The position numbers were made by a program, and so were the translations under genes. Shown here piece by piece: positions 1 to 7,500 of a stretch of DNA of 48,170 nt (the first letter of the stretch is position 1; each line of letters opens with the position of its first letter). Under the pieces are notes generated by a model. The model searched no databases, had not been told where the DNA came from, and was given only the letters and a program-made list of their open reading frames with translations. Source of the DNA: Bacteroidia bacterium (lineage in GTDB: Bacteria; Bacteroidota; Bacteroidia; Flavobacteriales; Flavobacteriaceae); NCBI GenBank assembly GCA_030429455.1, contig JAUIFC010000008.1:1-48170 (forward strand). Reading direction: 5' to 3'.

Positions 1-53
1 CCCAAAAGGAATTTTTTACAAACTTTTAGCTGAATCGACCAGGTTCCAGCCTG

Positions 54-110
54 CCCCGAAGCATTTCGGGGTTCAACCCAATTTTTCATTGTTCGTCCTG
101 CGGACGCAAC
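54..110. other. two GC-rich hairpins next to the nuclease gene
   Basis: Hairpin 1 pairs ccccgaa (54-60) with ttcgggg (65-71) around a 4-base loop. Hairpin 2 pairs cgtcc (94-98) with ggacg (102-106) and can extend with gtt/aac. They lie just past the 3' end of the minus-strand nuclease gene in DNA clearly richer in G and C than its surroundings. They could stop transcription or be part of a dispersed repeat at an island edge. No U-tract follows either stem on the minus strand, so a standard terminator is not proven. Confidence 0.45.
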
Positions 111-122
111 GAAAACTTAGTT

Positions 123-2461
123 GTTGTCAATCGTTTTTTTCTATTAATTCATCAATCTTTGAATATGTCTTCTTCATAAAGTCTTCAGATTTATAATTCT
201 TGATAGCCTCTTCTAATATTGCATAAATTTCAGACTCAAAATTCTCACTTTCGAAAACATTAATTAAGTCTTTAAAGGAGTTGCTTGTCTCAAATGAAGT
301 ATAATGTTGTCTAATTTTTAAAAGAACATTTGTAATTGGTGCTTCTCGTGTTTCGAATATGCTCTCATCCTCAATATTTCCGTCTAAGTCTTCCGTTTCC
401 TTTTTTAAATTGGCCAATTTTTTAAGTATCGATAATTTGGAGACTTCTTTATCATTAAAGAAGGTAGAAATAACATCAAAAAAGGAATTCGTCTTCGTGC
501 TGTAATTAAAATTGGTTTCGGCTAATGCAACAATATTATGTGTAATGGAATCAGAAGAAAGCTTAAAATTCATCACAGATAAACGATCGATAAATTTTAA
601 AGGGGAATAGATGTACCAGTAACTTAATTGACGATACTTCTGAAGTAAGGTCTTTCTAAAGTTGTAAAATGCAGAATCCCAAGTAATTAAAAAGGGTTCA
701 TTCAAACTTCCATTTTCAGAGTTGATGTGCTGATCTTCAGAAGATAAATACAATATTGTTCTTAAATCGTTTTCTCTCGCTTTATAGGACCTTTCTTTTC
801 CCGCAAAAGCTAAGCTAATTTCGTAGTCCCGCTTAATTGATGTATAATTATCATATGTAGGATGCCAGATGATTTCTATTCCCGCTAAATCAAATAAATC
901 ACATAAGCGATCGGTTACATCATTAATAAAATTATCATCTTCGAAAACATCATGTTCCTCACCCAACAAATCCTGGATAAAGTCTTCTAAATCATCGTTA
1001 TCGCTGATTGCTCCTACTTCTTTATATCGATTATATACATTGTAAAAAACATTTTTAGAAGCTCCAAATTCCGATATATATGGTAAGTGTAGAAATCTTT
1101 GCAGTTTTAAGGCTTCCTGCAAATGACCAGCAACTTCTTGGATGTAATCTACTGATGTAACCAAACGAACATTTTCAGAGTTATTTGAAATACACTTATA
1201 AAAGCTTTTTATGGCAGACAGTGCTGAATCCTTAAACTCAAAATCTTCATTATGATAAATGCATATAAGCCTTATTAGAATTTGAGTGTCAAGATATACG
1301 GTTTGAATTTTATTGTTTAGATACTCATCTAACTTATCAGAATTATAGAGATTTGCAAAAAGAGAGGTAGTAGCTAATTTGTTCAAATATTCTTTTTCTG
1401 AGCATTTAGTAAGAATTTCTTTTGCAACTGATATTGCCTCTTTCTTTTCGACTCCCTTATCAATTAAAAAACTTTGCAAATCGTTAAAAGATCTCTTTAG
1501 CGAAGAACTAAATGAGTTGGAGGTATTTTGAATTTCATCAATATCAATTTGATAATTATCAATATAGATTTTTTGAATAGCTTCAATTAATTCTGATGGC
1601 TCACAACTTATTGAAAAACTCTCAATGAATTTATTTATTTCTTGAACTAAGTTATGTTCTTGTATTTCAACATTCTTTTGAATTTTTTCAATCTCTGATC
1701 GTTTCCCCTCTGATAGACGATATTTAGTTTTATCTAATGGAGTTACAATGAACCCTTTTGATTTGAGATAATTAAGTTCCTTCAAAAGATAATCTCCATC
1801 TATCCCATTTTGTAAATAATTATCAACGTCTTTTCTTATTGCTTCTAATTCTGAATCCGGGTTATTAAAAAGGAAGGAAAAAATATATGAATAGATTAAA
1901 TTCTTTCGAATTTCAACTGTATTCTTATTTCCAGATAAAACGTCAAAAAGTATCTTAGATTCTTTACTTAACTTACCATCTAAAGAATTTAACTTAATCC
2001 CATGTGCTTTATATGTAACTAAAGAAATGGACTTATAAGTTTCGGAATCATTTGCAAGGATAGTTGCATCAATAATTTTTAAATCAATATTATGATTTAT
2101 CTCCGCTGCAGTTTGAAGTTTGTTACGAGTATTTTTCGGAACATTCTGACTTATATAAAAATCAAGCTTATTTAAATATCCATATTCGTGGACATTTTTT
2201 TTTGCTTTTAGTAAGTCATCTTCAAGTTTATTTTCCCAATTTATTTTTTGGACTGTTATCTGTATGTTTTTTCTAATTTCACGATCCTCAATTAGTATTT
2301 CTAGATCATTTCCACCGTCATAAGGACCATCAACAATTCTGACTTGTTTAGTGGAATACTTTTCCTTATTTAACTCCTTAACGAGCAACCTAAAGTTTTC
2401 AACTGAAAGTGTATTAATTAATTTTCTTATTTCTTCATTCATATTTTAAATGATTGACAAC
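123..2461. repeat. 10-bp perfect inverted repeat bracketing the nuclease gene
   Basis: The left copy is gttgtcaatc at 123-132 and the right copy, gattgacaac, is at 2452-2461. The left copy overlaps the stop codon of the gene and the right copy starts 10 bases upstream of its ATG, so only this one gene lies between them. A mobile cassette would give this pattern, but 10 bases is short enough to be chance. Confidence 0.4.
127..2442 (-). CDS. dual-nuclease protein: Mrr-like PD-(D/E)XK plus PIN-like domain (putative defence)
   Basis: 771 aa, no signal peptide, so cytoplasmic. The N-terminus (about 1-140) resembles the Mrr/PD-(D/E)XK restriction fold: GGND at 43-46 and QITVQK at 61-66 fit the usual D...QxK spacing. 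Residues about 160-260 look like a winged helix and may bind DNA. From about 383 to 600 there is a PIN-like arrangement of acidic residues: YLDTQ near 385, a Glu in VDYIQEV, an ENDL segment, and TWD near 588. The helical C-terminus is not recognised. PIN domains are usually RNases and Mrr domains DNases, so joining both in one chain is unusual. I do not recognise a named family; a role in anti-phage or anti-plasmid defence is inferred from domain content and the accessory surroundings. The ATG at 2442 is the natural start. The gene stands alone in the visible sequence, with a promoter at 2496-2511. Confidence 0.72.
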   Translation of the reverse strand: MNEEIRKLINTLSVENFRLLVKELNKEKYSTKQVRIVDGPYDGGNDLEILIEDREIRKNIQITVQKINWENKLEDDLLKAKKNVHEYGYLNKLDFYISQNVPKNTRNKLQTAAEINHNIDLKIIDATILANDSETYKSISLVTYKAHGIKLNSLDGKLSKESKILFDVLSGNKNTVEIRKNLIYSYIFSFLFNNPDSELEAIRKDVDNYLQNGIDGDYLLKELNYLKSKGFIVTPLDKTKYRLSEGKRSEIEKIQKNVEIQEHNLVQEINKFIESFSISCEPSELIEAIQKIYIDNYQIDIDEIQNTSNSFSSSLKRSFNDLQSFLIDKGVEKKEAISVAKEILTKCSEKEYLNKLATTSLFANLYNSDKLDEYLNNKIQTVYLDTQILIRLICIYHNEDFEFKDSALSAIKSFYKCISNNSENVRLVTSVDYIQEVAGHLQEALKLQRFLHLPYISEFGASKNVFYNVYNRYKEVGAISDNDDLEDFIQDLLGEEHDVFEDDNFINDVTDRLCDLFDLAGIEIIWHPTYDNYTSIKRDYEISLAFAGKERSYKARENDLRTILYLSSEDQHINSENGSLNEPFLITWDSAFYNFRKTLLQKYRQLSYWYIYSPLKFIDRLSVMNFKLSSDSITHNIVALAETNFNYSTKTNSFFDVISTFFNDKEVSKLSILKKLANLKKETEDLDGNIEDESIFETREAPITNVLLKIRQHYTSFETSNSFKDLINVFESENFESEIYAILEEAIKNYKSEDFMKKTYSKIDELIEKND

Positions 2462-2481
2462 ATTAGCATATAACCACCAAG

Positions 2482-2534
2482 TGGCTTATATACACCAAAT
2501 ATACAAATATACAGGCACAAAATGGCTTATATAC
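2482..2534. repeat. 12-bp direct repeat bracketing the nuclease-gene promoter (operator-like)
   Basis: tggcttatatac occurs at 2482-2493 and again at 2523-2534, 41 bp apart (about four helical turns). The two copies lie on either side of the tandem -7 boxes at 2496-2511, one between promoter and ATG and one upstream. Paired repeats around a promoter suggest binding sites for a regulator; no regulator gene is visible nearby. Confidence 0.4.
2496..2511 (-). promoter_or_regulatory. tandem Bacteroidota -7 boxes for the nuclease gene
   Basis: On the minus strand TATATTTG occurs twice back to back (2511-2504 and 2503-2496), each an exact match to the Bacteroidota -7 consensus TAnnTTTG. A TTTG lies upstream on the minus strand, 14 bases from the proximal box, which is shorter than the usual -33 spacing. 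The ATG is about 54 bases downstream. Confidence 0.5.
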
Positions 2535-2580
2535 CTATTATGTATAGCAAGATTATAGCATATTAAATCCGTGCAGCTGG

Positions 2581-2660
2581 CAGAATATCCAAGGCTCAAG
2601 GCCTGCGAGTGAAACAACTGTTGTGTTGAGGCAAAAAGGACCTAAAGTCCATGCTTTTTT
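2581..2660 (+). other. GC-richer segment ending in a terminator-like hairpin
   Basis: In the 316-base gap between the nuclease gene and the carbonic anhydrase-like gene, 2581-2640 is richer in G and C than its surroundings. It is followed by ggac/gtcc (2638-2641 and 2647-2650) and a run of T after 2654. This would fit the 3' end of a small plus-strand transcript or a repeat remnant. No known RNA family was recognised. Confidence 0.25.
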
Positions 2661-2714
2661 TAAATAATGTACCAAATACTAACAACGGTCTTATTTCTTC
2701 CACTTTTAGCAACA

Positions 2715-2722
2715 TAACTTTG
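2715..2722 (+). promoter_or_regulatory. -7 box upstream of the LCIB-like gene
   Basis: taactttg is an exact TAnnTTTG match 36 bases before the ATG at 2759. No clear TTTG was found at the -33 distance, so the promoter is supported by the -7 box and its position only. Confidence 0.45.
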
Positions 2723-2758
2723 TAGGCTTATATTACAAGCTAAACTGAAACTTTTACC

Positions 2759-3463
2759 ATGTTACAGAAAAAATTTGAAGAGGTTGTAAGGGGATATTAC
2801 CCTGATGCCATGGATGCCAAAGACACTTCCATCCACTTTCTTGGAAAAATGCTCTTGGAGCACAACATCGATATAGCTAAAGTCTTAATGGCAACATCGG
2901 TCTGTTCCGACGATATCAATGTACCTTCCACCTCATTCTTTAATATACTATTCGGGCCTTTTATTATGGGAGGATTAGGCGGTTTGCCATTTGCTGGCGA
3001 AACAGGAATGACGGCTTTTGCGCATCACATTCCAGATGATGGAAGCGCTTTTATCTTTTATGGCCCTCATATAGGCATAACTATCAATGGCGAATTAGGA
3101 AAAATGTACAGGCCTTTGCAGGAAGAAAGTGGTAATTCTTGTGGAGCATTAATGTTGGCGCTGGATAGATTTCAAGATCCTGATTACAAACCAGTATTTA
3201 ATGAAGATGACTATCAGCAAATGAAGCTTGAACAATATTTACTGCCATACAGAGAAGAAATTTTAAGCAGTAAATACCCCGAAAAAGCAATAACAGATGC
3301 TACATATCACGTCATTAATGCTAAACTTCATCGACATATAAAGGCTTGTAAAGACGAATTTAAAGTGAATCAAATTACACTTTTAGGCGGCATAATAATT
3401 AATACCGACTATGGTTTAGACGATTATTTTGAAGTTAAAAATTTTGAACTCATCGACTTGTGA
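2759..3463 (+). CDS. LCIB/C-type (theta-class) carbonic anhydrase-like protein
   Basis: 234 aa, cytoplasmic. It carries the hallmarks of the LCIB/CGHR family, first known from the algal carbon-concentrating mechanism: CSDDIN (Cys49), the Gly-rich GPFIMGGLGGLPFAGETG block (66-83), AHHIPDDG (His89/His90), GPHIGI (102-107) and SCGA (Cys128). In that family two Cys and one His bind zinc and the enzyme hydrates CO2. The expected zinc ligands are present. Algal members, as I recall, have Arg after the DxIN motif; here it is Val54, so activity should not be assumed. The length fits a single domain without a targeting sequence. It stands alone, convergent with the RND adaptor gene (25-base gap), with its own -7 box. 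No bicarbonate transporter or other carbon-handling gene is adjacent. Confidence 0.75.
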   Translation: MLQKKFEEVVRGYYPDAMDAKDTSIHFLGKMLLEHNIDIAKVLMATSVCSDDINVPSTSFFNILFGPFIMGGLGGLPFAGETGMTAFAHHIPDDGSAFIFYGPHIGITINGELGKMYRPLQEESGNSCGALMLALDRFQDPDYKPVFNEDDYQQMKLEQYLLPYREEILSSKYPEKAITDATYHVINAKLHRHIKACKDEFKVNQITLLGGIIINTDYGLDDYFEVKNFELIDL

Positions 3464-3488
3464 TGATTTAGTGACGACTAACTCAAAC

Positions 3489-4568
3489 TCAATCCAATAC
3501 CACTATAGTTTTAGTTTTAAAATCCTCCACATTTAAAATCTCAGTGTAGACATCGTTTTGAATGCCAAGAGTAAGGTAAAGTTTTGTGGCCTTATCAACA
3601 TCTTTATTCTTTTCATCTATTACCAAAACATAGGAGCCATCAGCGTCTGATTGGATGGCAGAATTTGGAAGCCCATAGCCTGTTTTATCATCCACCAAAA
3701 TGTCTGCATCCACATACATTCCAACCATAAAATTTGCTGTCGATTCCACATGAGCATGAACCTCAACGCGCCTGTTTGTGTCATCAATGGCAGTGCCGAT
3801 GCGATGTACCTTAGCCGAATAAACGTCTTGACTTGCCTCTGGTAGTGTAAATGCAATCGGTTGACCTTCTTTGACCTTCATGATATCTTTCTCAAAAACA
3901 CTAAGCTCTAAGTGGATATGCTCGAGATTAATGATTTCCATAATGACATCATCGGAATTGACATAACTCCCTTGACTCACATTTACTTTGGAGACATAAC
4001 CGTCTATCGGTGCCAAAATGTTGATTGCCGATGCTATTTTGCCCTCTTCCACATTTTTAGGATTGATGTTCAACATTTGTAAGGTTTGTTTTAAACCTTC
4101 AACATTGGCCAGACTGCTTTTGTAGTTGCTTTTTGCCTTCAGGTATTCCTTTTTGGAGGTGATGTCCTCTTGATAAAGTTTTTCTTTTCGATCAGATTCT
4201 TCTTTAAGAAACGAAAGTTGTTCGAAAATTTTTAAATAATTCTGCTGCAATTCTATATAATCGGTGTGTTGCAAAGACACCAAAAACTGGCCTTTTACAA
4301 CCTTATCACCTTCCAATAAAGGCGTTCGAGCAATATAACCTGGCTTGAATGGCGAAACGACAGACCTGTGTTTTGGTGGCACATCCACTTTACCCGTTAC
4401 ACTTAGGGTTTCTTTAAAATCTATTTCTAAAAGTGGAACAGTCTGATACGATAATTCTTTTGCTGAAACCTGATCGTTTGCATCGTCTATAGATGAAGAA
4501 TCCGTGTTTTTACTACAAGATACTAAGAAGATAAATAATAAAACTAAACTAAAATATTTCATTTTCAT
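3489..4568 (-). CDS. RND efflux periplasmic adaptor (CusB/CzcB-like), lipoprotein
   Basis: 359 aa. A hydrophobic N-terminus ends in a lipobox with Cys18 (LVSCS), so it is a lipoprotein facing the periplasm. The order is that of membrane fusion proteins: a lipoyl/barrel-sandwich half near 65-110 (PGYIARTPLLEGDKVVKGQ), a coiled-coil hairpin about 115-170, the second barrel-sandwich half (LAPIDGYVSKVNVSQGSYV, about 185-205), then beta-barrel and membrane-proximal domains. It should link the inner-membrane pump to the outer-membrane channel. Its ATG overlaps the stop of the upstream CzcA-TolC gene by four bases (ATGA), so translation is probably coupled. A second ATG two codons later is an equally possible start. 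The substrate is inferred from the partner pump. Confidence 0.88.
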   Translation of the reverse strand: MKMKYFSLVLLFIFLVSCSKNTDSSSIDDANDQVSAKELSYQTVPLLEIDFKETLSVTGKVDVPPKHRSVVSPFKPGYIARTPLLEGDKVVKGQFLVSLQHTDYIELQQNYLKIFEQLSFLKEESDRKEKLYQEDITSKKEYLKAKSNYKSSLANVEGLKQTLQMLNINPKNVEEGKIASAINILAPIDGYVSKVNVSQGSYVNSDDVIMEIINLEHIHLELSVFEKDIMKVKEGQPIAFTLPEASQDVYSAKVHRIGTAIDDTNRRVEVHAHVESTANFMVGMYVDADILVDDKTGYGLPNSAIQSDADGSYVLVIDEKNKDVDKATKLYLTLGIQNDVYTEILNVEDFKTKTIVVLD

Positions 4569-7500
4569 AACATCAAGTAATTAAGTTGAATAAGTGTTTG
4601 GTTGTAGCGATTTAAGCTTTCTAAAAACTCCAATCGAAGGTTTTGAGCCGTCTCCACGCTTTGGACGTAATTAAAAAAGTCTATCTCACCTTCCTTATAA
4701 CTTCGATTTGCCGTTTTAATAATTTCATCTGAAAGTTCTTTGCCTTCAGCTTTAAAATAATCTACCTCCTTTTTATACTGCTCAAGTTGCAAGTATAGAC
4801 TGCTATATTTGACTTCTAAATTTGTTTTGTACGCAATTTCTTGCTGCGCCATGGCCTCGTAGTTCAGTTGAGCTTCTCTAATTTTTTTACGCTGCCCATT
4901 AAACAACAGCGGAATTTTCAACCCAAACTGATAACCAATTAGATTTTGATTTATGCCATCATTAGACCCTTGAAAATACTCTGCCGTCAAATCAGGAAGT
5001 AGCTTGTGTCGCTCTAAATTGGTATTGGATTTTTCGAAATCAAGCTTTGCCGTCATATATGCTGTGCCAATATGATTATTAATTTCTAAAGGCTTTAAAA
5101 CTAAATCATTTAAAGGCTGATAACCAGTTGAAATATCTAAACTATCCACCACAATTAAGGCTCTAAGCTTCTCTTGACTAAAACGAACTTCTTGCTCAGC
5201 TTGGTCATATAAGTTAGAAATCTGGCGATGCTTGGATTTTGCCGTAATGCTTTCCAAATAATTTGCCTCTCCCAACTCAAATCGACGTTTAGCTTTTATT
5301 GAAAAATGGGTGTAAAGACTGTCTAAAAATCTATAGGTATTTGCCTTTAGTTCTTGATAATTGAGTTGGTAATATGCCGCATAAACTTGTTGCTTTAAAG
5401 CTAAAACGGATAGTTGATATTTCTTAAATTCCACTTGGTATTCTTGCTCTTTTAGTTTCCGTTCTGCAAGGTAGTTTGTCGGAAATTTAAAATCCTGTGA
5501 AACTCCAAAAACGCCAATGGGCCTATCGTTTATAGCAAGGTTGTTTTCATCATAACCGTAATAAATATTTGTTTTATCAAACAAAGAAACAGTGCCAATG
5601 GCAGCTTTAGACTTATCTACATAAAGCTGTGAGGCTTTTAAAGAAGCATTGTTTTCCAAAGCGAGTTCGTAAACTTGTTCTACAGAAAGTTGTTGTTTTT
5701 CTTGAGCTTGTGCATAGACTGAAGAAGAAATAAACAAGATGCTAAGCATGACTTTAGAATTTACTTTCTTTAGCTTAAAATCATGAATCCATGCGTATAA
5801 AACTGGCAAAACAACGAGCGTAAGAATGGTAGCCGTAATCAGTCCTCCAATAACGACTGTTGCCAACGGACGTTGAACTTCTGCGCCAGAATTTGTTGAA
5901 ATCGCCATTGGCAAAAAGCCTAAAGCGGCTGCAGATGCCGTTAGCAAGACTGGCCGCAATCGGTCTGTAGTTCCTTGAACTATTAGCTTTTGGATGTTAG
6001 AAACACCCTTGGATTTCAAATCCTTAAAATGCTCAATAAGCACAATACCGTTTAAAACAGCTATACCAAACAAGGCGATAAAACCTATCCCGGCAGAAAT
6101 ACTAAATGGCATGTCTCTAAGCCATAATAACAAAACACCACCAACGGCAGCTAGTGGTATGGCGGTATAAATAATCAAAACATCCTTAACAGAACCAAAA
6201 GCAAAAAACAGTAAAATAAAGATTAAAAACAACGCAATTGGCACAGCAATAAGCAGTCGTGTTTTTGCTTGATTCAGGTTTTCAAATTGACCGCCATAGG
6301 AGACCAAATACCCTGAAGGCAACTCTAGTTTATCATCTAGAATACGTTGAATATCTTTGACAACAGATTGCAAATCTCTATCTCTTACATTCACACCCAC
6401 AACAGCGCGCCGTTTCGTATTGTCTCTAGAAATTTTGGCGGGTCCAGTTGTGAATTCGATAGTTGCCAATTCGTTGAGAGGTATTTTAAGACCTGAAGGC
6501 GAATCTACCCATAACTGTCGTAAATCTTCAATGGATTTTCGTTGTTTTTCGCTGAAACGAAGTACCAAATCAAACCTCTTTTCGCCTTCAAAAACACTTC
6601 CCAACACTTCTCCAGCAAAACCCATGGCGACTACCCTATTTAAATCTGCGATGTTTAGACCATATCGTGCTACCTTTTGTCTATCAAAGGAGACTTTCAT
6701 CTGTGGTAAGCCTTCAATTTTTTCGACTACAATATCCGACGCTCCTTGGACATGACTTATAAGCGTTTTGATTTCCTCTGCTTTATCAGCAAGAACATTT
6801 AAGTCTTCACCAAAAATTTTTATGGCGACATCTGCTCTAACACCTGTAATCAATTCATTGAATCGCATTTCTATAGGCTGTGTAAATTCAATTTCGACAT
6901 CGGGCATGTCGAGTTGTAGGGCTTCTTTAAATTTTTCGGCTAAGCCGTCTTTAGATTTTGCAGATTGCCATGTCCCTTTAGGATTAAGTGTTATGATGAC
7001 ATCTGTTTCTTCCATAGACATGGGGTCTGTTGGGATCTCTGCAGCACCGATTCTGGTTACCACCTGCGAAACTTCAGGAAATTTTTCTAACAAAATTTGT
7101 TCAATTCGAGTTGTGGTTTCTATGGTTTTTCCTAAAGAAAGTCCAGTTGGCAAAACGGGTTGGATTACAAAATCTCCTTCGTCTAAAGTGGGAACAAATT
7201 CCGCGCCCATTCTAAAAAATAAAAATCCACTGAACACCAATAATCCGCAGCTTATGCCAATAACGGTTTTCTTTCGACCTAAAGCCCATAAAATAACAGG
7301 TTGATATGCAGAAACAACAGAAGAAAGTATACGTTGAGAAAGCGTATTTTGTTTTGGTTTTACCGGCTTGATGATGAGCGATGACATGACAGGAACATAG
7401 CTTAAGCACAATAGCATGGCGCCAATTAAAGCAAAACTAAATGTCAATGCCATGGGCGTAAACATTTTGCCTTCAACACCTTTTAAAGATAAAATAGGAA

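Noticed and set aside
54-110. Integron attC-like site
   Set aside because: Hairpins are present, but the required RYYYAAC and GTTRRRY ends are not found in the right arrangement.
6357-7304. Long open frames on the plus strand across the CzcA gene
   Set aside because: They are antisense to conserved RND codons, rich in Ser/Thr/Pro as expected from such shadows, and have no start context or motif.
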